The notes: generated from the sequence alone by a model not told the origin. Positions 50,179-58,734 are shown, numbered from the stretch's first letter. The stretch: 64,000 nt of DNA from Pontibacillus yanchengensis Y32 (GCF_000770635.1 NZ_AVBF01000013.1:1-64000); one strand, 5' to 3'. Numbers and translations are program-made.

Positions 50179-50619
50179 TTATCCCCCATAAACACTTGCA
50201 CACGTTCCAGCTTGTGGTTCGTAATAACAATGGTTCTTAAATTGACCAGTAAACGGTTGGCCGTACCATGATGAAGGACATTGCCCCTCTGGATTAAAAT
50301 ACCACAGGGAATATTTAGCTGGGTGATCTCTCCAAAATTTTAAATTTTTCTCTGCTAACCTTCTCTCAGCATCTCTGGCTCTGTTGTAAAACAGGTTCCC
50401 CTTTTGAACAGCTTCAAAAGAATAATTTCCTCCTTGCACTTGATAGATAACTTCTGAAATGGTTCTTAGATCTTTAAAATCTAAACAATCTGCTTTGGCA
50501 CGATTAACTACTACATTTCCCACATATAACATGCCTTGTTTTCCTTCACCTACGGCTTCAGCTCTCATTAACCTCGCCATTAGGTCTACGTCCTTACTTG
50601 TATATTTTACTCTAGGCAT
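50179..50619 (-). CDS. cwlJ: Spore cortex-lytic cell wall hydrolase CwlJ
   Basis: About 146 residues from the ATG at 50619, which has GGGGTG 6 nt upstream. It follows B. subtilis CwlJ closely: VDLMARLMRAEAVGEGKQGM, LYVGNVVVNRAKADCLDFKD, then RARDAERRLAE, KYSLWYFNPEGQCPSSWYGQ and HCYYEPQAGTC. The glutamate in RAEA is the likely catalytic acid. CwlJ is a coat-located enzyme that degrades spore cortex during germination, particularly with Ca-dipicolinate. Its normal partner GerQ is not nearby. The gene shows that the organism forms spores. Confidence 0.92.
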   Translation of the reverse strand: MPRVKYTSKDVDLMARLMRAEAVGEGKQGMLYVGNVVVNRAKADCLDFKDLRTISEVIYQVQGGNYSFEAVQKGNLFYNRARDAERRLAEKNLKFWRDHPAKYSLWYFNPEGQCPSSWYGQPFTGQFKNHCYYEPQAGTCASVYGG

Positions 50620-50778
50620 TCTTTTCACCCCAAAAATAGTGTATGATAAACCCGCTTCGTTTCATGTCATTCTTTAAAAATTAAACGAGTTCTCTTCCTC
50701 AAATCATCCATCTCTTATACTTTATTCAACTGCCCTGCTTTAAGTTAACCCTATCTAACAGAAAACATATCATACAAA

Positions 50779-50804
50779 AAACCGTTTCTAATAAGAAACG
50801 GTTT
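50779..50804 (-). terminator. Terminator of the SRPBCC gene
   Basis: An 11-bp perfect stem, AAACCGTTTCT with AGAAACGGTTT, with a 4-nt loop and T run on the minus strand. Confidence 0.85.
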
Positions 50805-50843
50805 AAAAGGTTATTGAATAAGCATTTTAGGTTAACAAAAAGC

Positions 50844-51302
50844 TCAAATATCCATAGGAGATAAGGTTTTCCCTGTTTCCAATAATGTTTTCAAGTTGCT
50901 AAGTATAGCTGGCCATCCATTATTCAAACCACCAAATGTATTTTCTTCATTACTAAAATCATCATAGTCAAGATTTTCATGAACCAGAGTCAATTTGACA
51001 ACCTCATTCATTTGTCTAAGTTTGAATGTTACAACCAATGGTACTTCTCTTTGTTTATCATCTACATGATGCCATGTATAGGAAAGAAGTTCATTATTCT
51101 CTACCTGAAGAACTTTCCCTTCTACATCTAATTCCCCTTCTTTTGTTATAAATTGGACATTAGAGCCTTCTTTCCAATTAGATTGGATTTCTCTGCCGAA
51201 GAAATACTTGCTTGTATGCTCACCAGATGTAAGAGCTTCCCATAGTTTTTCAGGAGTCGTTAAAATGTACGTTGTGTAGACAAATGATTGCTGGTTGTTC
51301 AT
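50844..51302 (-). CDS. SRPBCC-fold (AHSA1-type) protein
   Basis: A 152-residue START/Bet v1-like single-domain protein. The AHSA1 pattern is evident: SFVYTTYILTTPEKLWEALT, SGEHTSKYFFGREIQSNWKE, then SYTWHHVDDKQREVPLVVTF and a C-terminal helix GGLNNGWPAILSNLKTLLET. Such proteins bind hydrophobic ligands or act as stress co-factors; in Bacillus they often pair with ArsR regulators, but none is adjacent. GGAAGGTC precedes the ATG. Confidence 0.85.
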   Translation of the reverse strand: MNNQQSFVYTTYILTTPEKLWEALTSGEHTSKYFFGREIQSNWKEGSNVQFITKEGELDVEGKVLQVENNELLSYTWHHVDDKQREVPLVVTFKLRQMNEVVKLTLVHENLDYDDFSNEENTFGGLNNGWPAILSNLKTLLETGKTLSPMDI

Positions 51303-51429
51303 ATTGACCTTCCTTTCTTATCCATTTAGTAGTGACTTCCATATTATATATTTCTATCATGAGGCAACATACACCTTCTGAACTTTTCATAATTTACATA
51401 TAAAAAAGTTCATTAAGTACCATAACACC

Positions 51430-51621
51430 TTATTGATTATGGTCTGTTTTTAAATGGTTTATCTCCTCTTCTACTTTCTCCAACCTAGAATTAATATTTT
51501 CCCTATTAAGACGATGTGATTTAAGATACTTCACGCCAAAAACAATAGCAGCAACAACAATGAGTAACACAAAGGACACCAAAATCAACAAAACGATTGG
51601 CAATAGTTGTTCTACTGACAT
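51430..51621 (-). CDS. Small membrane protein with C-terminal coiled coil
   Basis: A 63-residue protein from the ATG at 51621, chosen because AGGAGGGG lies upstream. An N-terminal transmembrane helix (QLLPIVLLILVSFVLLIVVA) is followed by a basic hinge and a short coiled-coil region (NINSRLEKVEEEINHLKTDH). Similar one-helix/coil proteins of Bacillales have no known function. It is divergent from guaC across 122 bp. Confidence 0.6.
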   Translation of the reverse strand: MSVEQLLPIVLLILVSFVLLIVVAAIVFGVKYLKSHRLNRENINSRLEKVEEEINHLKTDHNQ

Positions 51622-51651
51622 ATAACCCCTCCTCAATCATTAATAAATACT

Positions 51652-51727
51652 TTGACATTTTTCAAAAATTGATGTAAATTACACAATATACGAACAATTT
51701 ACATAAACGATAATTTAACATTCGTTT
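51652..51727 (+). promoter_or_regulatory. guaC promoter with PurR-box-like pair
   Basis: -35 TTGACA (51652-51657), a 17-bp spacer and -10 TAAATT (51675-51680). Just downstream are ATACGAACAAT (51688-51698), matching the WWWCGAACWWT Pur-box, and an inverted near-match AACATTCGTTT (51717-51727), with 18 bp between them. PurR uses paired inverted boxes in B. subtilis. Confidence 0.55.
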
Positions 51728-51743
51728 TTTAGGAGTGAAAGTC

Positions 51744-52727
51744 ATGGAAAATGTATTTGATTACGAAGATATTCAATTGATTCCCGCTAAATGTGTAGTA
51801 AATAGTCGTTCAGAATGTGATACATCCGTTACATTGGGGAAACATTCATTCAAGTTACCTGTTGTACCAGCAAACATGCAAACGATTATAGACGAAACCA
51901 TTGCCATCACCCTCGCTGAAAAAGGTTATTTCTATGTGATGCACCGTTTCGAACCCGAGAAACGAATCGCTTTTATACATGATATGAAATCCCGTGGTTT
52001 AATTACATCGATCAGTGTTGGTGTCAAGGAAGAAGAATATGGTTTTGTGAAGCAACTTTCTGAAGAAAATGCAATGCCTGATTATATAACAATTGATATC
52101 GCTCACGGACACTCCAATGCTGTGATTGAAATGATTCAACATATTAAGCAGCAACTGCCAGAGACCTTTGTTATTGCTGGTAATGTTGGAACACCTGAGG
52201 CTGTTAGAGAATTGGAACACGCAGGTGCAGATGCGACCAAAGTAGGGATCGGCCCTGGTAAAGTATGCATAACTAAGATTAAAACAGGATTCGGCACAGG
52301 AGGATGGCAGCTAGCAGCGCTTCGTTGGTGTGCAAAAGCAGCAACAAAACCAATTATTGCAGATGGTGGCATTCGTACACATGGAGATGTCGCAAAATCT
52401 ATTCGGTTTGGCGCAACGTTTGTAATGATCGGCTCTTTATTCGCAGGTCATGAAGAATCTCCAGGCGAAACAACAGAGAAAGATGGCAAACTGTATAAAG
52501 AGTACTTTGGTTCCGCTTCAGAATTTCAAAAAGGTGAAAAGAAAAACGTAGAAGGTAAGAAAATGTTCGTGGAACACAAAGGATATTTACAAGATACGTT
52601 AAATGAAATGGAACAAGACCTACAATCTGCAATATCTTACGCCGGAGGTTCTAACCTAGAAGCTATTCGCCATGTTGATTATGTGGTTGTGAAAAATTCA
52701 ATTTTCAATGGCGATAAAATCTATTAA
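51744..52727 (+). CDS. guaC: GMP reductase
   Basis: A 327-residue TIM-barrel enzyme that reduces GMP to IMP with NADPH, a purine salvage step. Seen features: the N-terminal [13 protein letters not shown], the phosphate-binding [14 protein letters not shown], and the catalytic-cysteine loop [20 protein letters not shown]. No CBS domains are inserted, which separates it from IMP dehydrogenase; the T-G-x-G-x-P end is replaced by the GuaC type. The ATG at 51744 follows AGGAGTG; a GTG three codons earlier is the alternative. Two Pur-box-like sites precede it. Confidence 0.93.
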   Translation: MENVFDYEDIQLIPAKCVVNSRSECDTSVTLGKHSFKLPVVPANMQTIIDETIAITLAEKGYFYVMHRFEPEKRIAFIHDMKSRGLITSISVGVKEEEYGFVKQLSEENAMPDYITIDIAHGHSNAVIEMIQHIKQQLPETFVIAGNVGTPEAVRELEHAGADATKVGIGPGKVCITKIKTGFGTGGWQLAALRWCAKAATKPIIADGGIRTHGDVAKSIRFGATFVMIGSLFAGHEESPGETTEKDGKLYKEYFGSASEFQKGEKKNVEGKKMFVEHKGYLQDTLNEMEQDLQSAISYAGGSNLEAIRHVDYVVVKNSIFNGDKIY

Positions 52728-52762
52728 TCACGTACTTTGGCAAACGTTCTCTAATAATCTTT

Positions 52763-52790
52763 AGATGCTTACTTCATAAAGTAAGCATCT
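52763..52790 (+). terminator. Terminator of guaC
   Basis: AGATGCTTACTT and AAGTAAGCATCT form a 12-bp stem with a 4-nt loop, followed by TTTTT. Confidence 0.9.
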
Positions 52791-52904
52791 TTTTTATTAG
52801 TTCGACGAACACGTATTCTATTCCTCTATTATAAGAAGCTTACTAACAATTTAATATGTACAAGAAATGAATGACAGCTAAACATAAATTCCATATAACC
52901 TTAA

Positions 52905-52937
52905 TAAAAAAAGACTGCCCAAACGTTATAGGCAGCC
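52905..52937 (-). terminator. Terminator of cydDC
   Basis: On the minus strand GGCTGCC pairs with GGCAGTC (one G-U) across an 11-nt loop, followed by seven T residues. Confidence 0.75.
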
Positions 52938-52977
52938 TCCTTTAACATCCAAATAAGAGGTTAGCTCTAAGCTAGAA

Positions 52978-54696
52978 TTATTGCATAAGCACACTATCCT
53001 CAATCTGTTTCATTTCATAGAAATATCCTTGTTGATTCACTAACTCCTGATAAGTCCCCTCTTCAACGATTTCACCTTGGTCCATGACGATGATGTGATC
53101 CATTTGTTCTAAACCATTCAATCGATGGCTAATCAACAATAGCGTATCTTGTTCCGCCAAGCGTAAAATATGTTGGAAGATGGAGTGTTCCGTAACGACA
53201 TCCACAGAAGAGGTCGGTTCATCCAATAACCATACGGATGCTTGTTTGAGAAAGGTCCTTGCAATAGCAAGGCGTTGTTTTTCTCCACCAGATAAGTTTT
53301 CTCCTTTTTCGAGAACCTTTTGATCTAGAGAGAATTGATCTAAATGCACCTGTTGCAAGGCTGCTTTCATTTCTTCATCTGTTGCCTCTGTTTTAGCAAG
53401 CAACAGGTTGTCCCGAATGGTTCCGTAAAAGAAATGATTTTCTTGCAAGACCACATTCGTATGGGCCCAAATATCTTCTTGAGCAACGTGTTTGATATCG
53501 TTTCCTCCCAGTAAAACCTCTCCCTCAACTGGCAAGTGAAATTTTAAGAGCAATTGCAAGAGAGTAGATTTACCTGAACCACTCGGTCCAACAATTGCCG
53601 TTTTAGAGCCTGGGGGAAGATGGATGGAAAACGAATGAATAGAAGAACGGGCTTCTTCGGGAAAAGCAAAGGAGATATTGTTTGCCTTTATATCAAATGC
53701 TTCCGTCTCAGGAAGATGCCATTTGTTCTCCTGTTCTTCGCTACTGTCTTCCTCTTCGACATCCTGCAATCTAGTAGCAGCCCTGCGACTATCCTCCAAA
53801 TATCCTGGTAGCACAGCCATAGGCGTCGCATTTTCAAATACGGTTAACGAAATCATCACAAGCATCGCTAGGAAAATACCGTCCAATTGATTCGTTGTAA
53901 CCAAATAAGCCCCCACTACAATAACGAACCAAGAAATGAGTAAAGAAACCCCCGTATGCAGGGATAGATTTAATCTCTCGACGATTCCTTCTCGTTCCTG
54001 TTCCCTAAGGTAGTCTGAGGATTTGTGCTGTAAATGATCCAATTTTTCCGGTAGCTTTTGATGAATTTTTAAATCACGGAAGCCATAGAGAAATTCCGTT
54101 ACATCGGTCGATAACTTCCCTCTCTTTTCTCTTATCGTACTCTCTATCCTACGCTGCTTCCATGCAAATAACGCAGGAATAACCACGCCTGTTATCATCA
54201 ATCCTACTAACAAAATGAGAGCGATTGATAGAGAATAAAAGGTGGTAAATAAAATCGTACTTACAAATACCAGAACAAGTAGAATAGGTGGATAAAACAC
54301 TCTTAAAAAGAAATATTGAAGCCGGTCAATATCTCCAACAACTCGTGCTAACAACTCCCCACTCTGTTGCCTCTGCAAGATGGAAGGAGCCAATGGCTCG
54401 ATTCTCTCAAAAAACTTCACGCGCAATTTACTTAAAATCGTAAAAGTAGCTCGATGGGAAAAGTACCGCTCCAAATATCGCCCAAATGCTCTCATAAACC
54501 CGGATAACTTTAAAAAGGCGATCATTAAAGAAAGCGTATAGAAAGGTGGTTTCAGCGCTGCTTTTGAAATCAGATATCCACTGGCTGCAAACAGAGCAAC
54601 TGCTGTCAATCCTGCAATAACTCCAAATAGCACAGAAAGAATAACATCTCTTTTCTCTGTCACAATCTCTTTGATGACATATTGTAAATCCTTCAT
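52978..54696 (-). CDS. cydC: Thiol reductant ABC exporter subunit CydC
   Basis: A 572-residue half-transporter, the partner of CydD in exporting cysteine or glutathione for cytochrome bd assembly. An N-terminal six-helix membrane domain (about 1-310) is followed by an ABC ATPase: Walker A IVGPSGSGKSTLLQLLL (about 369-385), signature LSGGEKQRLAIARTFL, Walker B VWLLDEPTSSVD and H-loop LISHRLNGLEQ. Its start overlaps the cydD stop by 4 bp. The cydAB oxidase genes are not in this window. Confidence 0.9.
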   Translation of the reverse strand: MKDLQYVIKEIVTEKRDVILSVLFGVIAGLTAVALFAASGYLISKAALKPPFYTLSLMIAFLKLSGFMRAFGRYLERYFSHRATFTILSKLRVKFFERIEPLAPSILQRQQSGELLARVVGDIDRLQYFFLRVFYPPILLVLVFVSTILFTTFYSLSIALILLVGLMITGVVIPALFAWKQRRIESTIREKRGKLSTDVTEFLYGFRDLKIHQKLPEKLDHLQHKSSDYLREQEREGIVERLNLSLHTGVSLLISWFVIVVGAYLVTTNQLDGIFLAMLVMISLTVFENATPMAVLPGYLEDSRRAATRLQDVEEEDSSEEQENKWHLPETEAFDIKANNISFAFPEEARSSIHSFSIHLPPGSKTAIVGPSGSGKSTLLQLLLKFHLPVEGEVLLGGNDIKHVAQEDIWAHTNVVLQENHFFYGTIRDNLLLAKTEATDEEMKAALQQVHLDQFSLDQKVLEKGENLSGGEKQRLAIARTFLKQASVWLLDEPTSSVDVVTEHSIFQHILRLAEQDTLLLISHRLNGLEQMDHIIVMDQGEIVEEGTYQELVNQQGYFYEMKQIEDSVLMQ

Positions 54697-56426
54697 AGCG
54701 TTACGCTCCTCTTTTGCACATTCACCATATCTTGATACACGCTTGTTGTTTGTAGTAGCTCCTCATGTGTGCCTTTAGCAACAATAGTTCCTTGTTCCAT
54801 TACCCAAATTTCATCTGCTTGGCGGATCGTATGCAGACGATGTGCAACTGTAATCATCGTTGCTTGCTTAGATAAGGTTTGGATAGACTGCTGCAAGATC
54901 TGTTCCGTAAAGAGGTCAAGTCCTGTTGTAGGTTCATCAAATATGATAAAGGACGGCTTCTTTAAAAAAGCTCTTGCTAAAGCGACTCTCTGTTTCTCTC
55001 CACCCGAGAGTCCTCTGCCTCCTTCACCAACGATGGTGTCATACCCTTGAGCGAGACCATTCACAAACCCTGAAATCCCAGCCTGTTGACCTGCTTCTTC
55101 TATTTCATTTCTGGTAACATCTTTTCTACTACCTAACGCTATATTTTCTGCTAATGTTCCAGAGAAAATATAGGGATGCTGTGATATATAGCTGATTTGC
55201 CCTAACCACTCTTCTTCTTGATACTCATTCAATGAGGCATCATTCACTTTTAATTCACCTGAGGTTGGAGGGAGCAATCCTGCCAATAGGTGTAACAGGG
55301 TTGTTTTCCCAGCCCCCGTTTTTCCAACTATCGCTATTTGTTTGAAGGCTGGAATTTCAGCCGTAACAGGAAGTAACTCAAAGCCATCTTCCTCGTACTG
55401 ATAACCAACATGATCGAGCATGATATGAGGTGGTTCTGTTAAGTGACGAAGGGTCTTATCTCCCCAATGCACAGGCTGAATGTCCTGTTGCAATTCTTCA
55501 TTAACTTTATTAGCTGCTCCCATACTTCCTCTACCCGTATGAAATGCACTTCCTAGATCCTTAAGAGCTAAATAAAATTCTGGAGCTAGTACCAAAATAA
55601 AGAATGCAGGGACAAACGTAATAGTTTCAAACACAACTAACTGCAATCCAATCTCTAAAGCAATAATACCGATACTTAGCATAGATATTAGCTCAAGCAT
55701 TAAGGAAGAAACGAAGGCCACTTTTAAGACTTCCATTGTGGCATCCCTGAAGTCTAAGCTACTTTGTTCTATAGACTCTTTTTTTTGGTTACTTCTTCCG
55801 AATAGCTTTAACGTTGTAAGACCTTGTAACGTATCTAAAAAATGGCCCGAGAATATTGCCATTTTATCCATTTGCTCCTCTGATTTTTTCTTTGTCATAA
55901 TGCCTATGATGGCATAGAACAGAGGTATAAAAGGCGCAGTGACCATCATAATAACGGCAGATGGAAAATGCTGAATGGCTACCACAATTAAAATACTTAA
56001 AGGTACTATTGTAGATTGGATTACTTGAGGAGCATACTTGCTGAAATAGCTATCCAATTCATCAACCGAATCCATGGTTACACTAACTTTATGACCAGAT
56101 TGCCCTGCAATGGAAGCTTGTAAAGGATTAGATGAGAATTTCTCAAACAATTTTTCTCTAAACTTCCTTTTCATAGTCGTCGCCATCTTTACGCCTATCC
56201 ATCCATTAAGATAGGTAAACCCAACTCTTGCTAAAAGAGCAATCGCAAGCCAAATGGCCAATGGTATAATCACTTCAAATGAAGCTTGTTGTAAAAAAAC
56301 GAAATCCACGATTCTAACTATCAAATAAGCTTGAGCAATGACACTCAAGGCTAATCCACTAGAGCTTACAATTAGCCATATCCGTGACCCTTTCTGCTCT
56401 TTAGCTAACTTTTTTAAATCATTCAT
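54693..56426 (-). CDS. cydD: Thiol reductant ABC exporter subunit CydD
   Basis: A 577-residue ABC half-transporter. The membrane domain contains FSSNPLQASIAGQSGHKVSV and the CydD-like VDELDSYFSKYAPQVIQSTI with VPLSILIVV. The ATPase domain has Walker A IVGKTGAGKTTLLHLLAGLL (about 361-380), signature GLSGGEKQRVALARAFL and Walker B FIIFDEPTTGLDLF. Together with CydC it exports reductant across the membrane for assembly of cytochrome bd. AAGGGGAAT precedes the ATG. A Rex operator lies 53 bp upstream. Confidence 0.9.
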   Translation of the reverse strand: MNDLKKLAKEQKGSRIWLIVSSSGLALSVIAQAYLIVRIVDFVFLQQASFEVIIPLAIWLAIALLARVGFTYLNGWIGVKMATTMKRKFREKLFEKFSSNPLQASIAGQSGHKVSVTMDSVDELDSYFSKYAPQVIQSTIVPLSILIVVAIQHFPSAVIMMVTAPFIPLFYAIIGIMTKKKSEEQMDKMAIFSGHFLDTLQGLTTLKLFGRSNQKKESIEQSSLDFRDATMEVLKVAFVSSLMLELISMLSIGIIALEIGLQLVVFETITFVPAFFILVLAPEFYLALKDLGSAFHTGRGSMGAANKVNEELQQDIQPVHWGDKTLRHLTEPPHIMLDHVGYQYEEDGFELLPVTAEIPAFKQIAIVGKTGAGKTTLLHLLAGLLPPTSGELKVNDASLNEYQEEEWLGQISYISQHPYIFSGTLAENIALGSRKDVTRNEIEEAGQQAGISGFVNGLAQGYDTIVGEGGRGLSGGEKQRVALARAFLKKPSFIIFDEPTTGLDLFTEQILQQSIQTLSKQATMITVAHRLHTIRQADEIWVMEQGTIVAKGTHEELLQTTSVYQDMVNVQKRSVTL

Positions 56427-56478
56427 AAGACATTCCCCTTATACAAACCTTAATAAATATAGGTTTCTAGGCAAGCTT

Positions 56479-56496
56479 TTGTGAAATATTTCACAT
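56479..56496. promoter_or_regulatory. Rex operator upstream of cydD
   Basis: TTGTGAAATATTTCACAT matches the Rex consensus TTGTGAA-N4-TTCACAA at every position except the last. Rex senses NADH/NAD and represses cyd genes in B. subtilis. The rest of 56427-56925 shows no gene. Confidence 0.75.
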
Positions 56497-56925
56497 TGAA
56501 TACATAATTTTATTTTATTCCATATCTATACCTTATGACAAGTAAACCAACCTATCCAGTGTTTTTATTATTTGGAAAAGGTTTTAACGCTATTCTTTTA
56601 TGAAGTAGAGATCTAATTCCCTTTTCTCTGTAAACTTTATTCATCAAGGATTTATGGCAGTTTTTATGTTATAATCATGCCCTTTATTTTTAGAATAGGA
56701 ATATTATTCATTCTATAAACGTTACTATCTCTTTATTAATCCCTTACAATAAGCTAGACTTCTAACTCTATTCTTAAAAAATGAGTAATAGAGTAATGCA
56801 TCATTTATTCTACAAACATTATATCCATCCAACCTTTACAATTTAAATAACATAACTTGTATTAAGTGTCAGACAAAAAAATCTTCTGATACTGGTACAA
56901 ATAAAATAAAGGTGGAGACAAAATT

Positions 56926-57282
56926 ATGGGTAAACGCGATCGAAAAAGATGTAAGAAAAAAGAGTTTGATAACGAATTTGACTATGATTACGAATATAAG
57001 AAACATGATGACTCTAAAGGCAAAAAGCATGGTTGCCTACAAACTCAATATCCAGTACAAATTTCTCTTGGATATGTAGATAACGGTGCAATCGCTATTA
57101 AGGATAGTAACGCTTCCGATAATCCTTATAATAGCGCGGTTTCTCAAGATAAGAGCAATGCCTCTGATAATCCTTATAATAGTGCAGTTTCTCAAGACGA
57201 AAGCAATGCTTCGGATAATCCTTATAATAGCGCAGTTGCTCAAGAAGATAGTAAAGCTAAAAACAAAAAAGAAGAAGAATAG
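56926..57282 (+). CDS. Novel repeat protein with three 16-residue repeats
   Basis: A 118-residue, highly charged protein of unknown family. The N-terminal 40 residues are basic/acidic and aromatic-rich (RDRKRCKKKEFDNEFDYDYE) with two cysteines. A linking block VQISLGYVDNGAIAIKDSN (44-62) leads to three nearly identical 16-residue units, SNASDNPYNSAVSQDK-type (61-108), then a KKEEE tail. No signal peptide or membrane helix is seen. The N-S-A-V-x-Q rhythm recalls beta-solenoid or curli-like repeats, which is only an analogy. AAAGGTGGAG precedes the ATG. A paralogue follows at 57358. Confidence 0.75.
   Translation: MGKRDRKRCKKKEFDNEFDYDYEYKKHDDSKGKKHGCLQTQYPVQISLGYVDNGAIAIKDSNASDNPYNSAVSQDKSNASDNPYNSAVSQDESNASDNPYNSAVAQEDSKAKNKKEEE
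57106..57249 (+). repeat. Three 48-bp coding tandem repeats
   Basis: Three consecutive in-frame 48-bp units encode the 16-residue repeats. They differ mainly at synonymous positions (for example GCTTCC, GCCTCT, GCTTCG for Ala-Ser), which suggests selection on the protein and not very recent slippage. Confidence 0.85.
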
Positions 57283-57294
57283 TCCTTCCCTTGG

Positions 57295-57316
57295 ATCCCC
57301 ACATTTTTGTGGGGAT
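57295..57316 (+). terminator. Terminator or attenuator between the repeat-protein genes
   Basis: ATCCCCACA and TGTGGGGAT form a 9-bp GC-rich stem with a TTTT loop; CTTTTTATT follows after a short gap. The second repeat-protein gene begins only 42 bp downstream with no obvious promoter, so partial read-through is likely. Confidence 0.75.
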
Positions 57317-57357
57317 ATCGTCTTTTTATTAGAATGAAGAAAGGTTGGATAAGTAAA

Positions 57358-57810
57358 ATGTGCAGAGATAAGGAAGAAAAATATAAAAAAAAGAAATTGA
57401 AGTGTAAACTTAAGAAAGAGCTTTTGAAAGAATTAAAAGAAGAAATTCTAGAAACTAAGGACGAGGAAGCACCAAATATTCCGCTACATGTAAATGTAGA
57501 CAAAGAACCAAAATATTGCAACAAACATTCAACATGTAAACGCAAGGATAAAACATCTTATGATGGACCACTTGAGATAAACATTTATCTCAATGTTACT
57601 CAGGAACAAAATCCCGAACAAATATCACTTGGTCATATAGAGAAATCAGCTATTGGAATCAAAGACAGCAATGCAGTCGAGAACCCAGTGAATAGCTCTA
57701 TCGCTCAAGAAAAAAGCTATGCCTCAGACAATCCAACTGAAAGCAGCGTTGCCCAAAAAGGCAATGCTTCAAAAAATCCTTTTTACAGTGACGTGAAACA
57801 AAATAAGTAG
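57358..57810 (+). CDS. Novel repeat protein, paralogue of 56926-57282
   Basis: About 150 residues from the ATG at 57358 (GAAAGG upstream; the frame extends back to 57307). The N-terminus is very basic with a lysine-rich amphipathic helix (KKELLKELKEEILETKDEE) and four cysteines. A middle block IPLHVNVDKEP and LEINIYLNVTQEQNP resembles beta strands. The shared block QISLGHIEKSAIGIKDSN (88-105) corresponds to that of the upstream protein. Three diverged repeats follow (NAVENPVNSSIAQE, YASDNPTESSVAQK, NASKNPFYSDVKQ). No signal peptide. Function is unknown; a structural or surface-assembly role, perhaps in the spore, is speculation. Confidence 0.75.
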   Translation: MCRDKEEKYKKKKLKCKLKKELLKELKEEILETKDEEAPNIPLHVNVDKEPKYCNKHSTCKRKDKTSYDGPLEINIYLNVTQEQNPEQISLGHIEKSAIGIKDSNAVENPVNSSIAQEKSYASDNPTESSVAQKGNASKNPFYSDVKQNK

Positions 57811-57826
57811 GTTTTCATTGCAACCC

Positions 57827-57858
57827 AAGATGAGCGAATAACACAAATCGCTCATCTT
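57827..57858. terminator. Terminator between repeat-protein and membrane genes
   Basis: AAGATGAGCGA and TCGCTCATCTT form an 11-bp stem with a 10-nt loop, followed by ATTATATTT on the plus strand. Confidence 0.8.
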
Positions 57859-57868
57859 ATTATATTTA

Positions 57869-58192
57869 CTAAGGTGCAAATGGAACAAAATAACGGAACA
57901 TAAAGGCCAGAAACGCATAGATGGAGATCGTTCCTGCACTAGCGAAATGAAGCAGAATAAAAATGACTTTCCTATACCCTTCTACAAAAAACGAGTAAAT
58001 GAGCCCAAACAAAGGATTCACTATCAATACAGGTAATGCAATGGCAATATAGACCTTCGATGCTGTGTACACAAAATCAGAATCTGTATTTGAGAAAAAC
58101 TCTAGATCAATCAATAAAACCGAGAGTACAACAAACGTAAAAATAAGAGACCAAAACGAAACCTTCAATGGTTGCTTAAAAAATCTTTTCAT
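57869..58192 (-). CDS. Three-helix membrane protein of unknown function
   Basis: A 107-residue membrane protein with three hydrophobic segments: VSFWSLIFTFVVLSVLLIDL (near 11-30), VYIAIALPVLIVNPLFGLIY (48-67) and ILLHFASAGTISIYAFLAFM. A short acidic loop (EFFSNTDSDF) and a basic N-terminus (MKRFFKQPLK) indicate an inside N-terminus. No family is recognised. AAAGGAGATT precedes the ATG. It converges with the repeat-protein pair across a shared terminator. Confidence 0.65.
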   Translation of the reverse strand: MKRFFKQPLKVSFWSLIFTFVVLSVLLIDLEFFSNTDSDFVYTASKVYIAIALPVLIVNPLFGLIYSFFVEGYRKVIFILLHFASAGTISIYAFLAFMFRYFVPFAP

Positions 58193-58338
58193 TGTAATCT
58201 CCTTTACATTTTCAATCGATACTATTGTTATATTCTACCATATTATTCAGAACAATATCTTTTCAAAAGGCTATGTTAAAGTTTGGTGTTGATTTTGGAA
58301 TCAATTAATCTAAATAGTTTTATTCAAGATAAGAAGCA

Positions 58339-58624
58339 TAATTTTGAAGACTTGGATTCGAGATAATTTGGGTTAGGTGAATCCGATGCTTAATGAGGGT
58401 TAGGGATGGGTGGGATCGGCAATACGTAGGACAACTTTTCTTGGCGGACATATAATCTCTTATTTACTGTAAAAACCCTATTTTGGAGAGGCTTGCGGAC
58501 ATATGGTATCTTATTTGTGAAAAAACACCCAATATTAAGCTGATTTAGGCCAAATAGCGTACTGGATGTCCGTTACGAATGCAAAATAGCCTTTAAATCG
58601 AAGAATAAGAGACTATATGTCCGC
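58339..58624. repeat. Modular repeat element F with iterated GCGGACATAT words
   Basis: It opens with TAATTTTGAAGACTTGGATT and CGAGATAATTTGGGTTAG, the head shared with element E. The core has GCGGACATATAATCTCTTAT at 58444, GCGGACATATGGTATCTTAT at 58495, and an inverted copy of GCGGACATATAGTCTCTTAT at 58604-58624, plus a partial one near 58565. No gene is present from 58193 to 59097. Confidence 0.65.
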
Positions 58625-58734
58625 TAGCATAGCTTGACTTTATGTCATAATCCATTTTTTCGCTTCGTAAATACTACCATTCAGAAAACGTACCTTTCTA
58701 ACCAGGCCATGTTTCCGTTCATCTCAATAAAAGC

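Noticed and set aside
49797-50201. A 134-codon minus-strand frame across the tandem-repeat element
   Set aside because: It has no usable ribosome site, overlaps the cwlJ terminator and 3' end, and its residues are translations of the 20-bp non-coding repeat. A second frame (49894-50088) reads the same DNA equally well.
57106-57249. Three 48-bp repeats considered as a CRISPR or minisatellite
   Set aside because: They are in frame, encode the 16-residue repeats, and vary mostly at synonymous sites.
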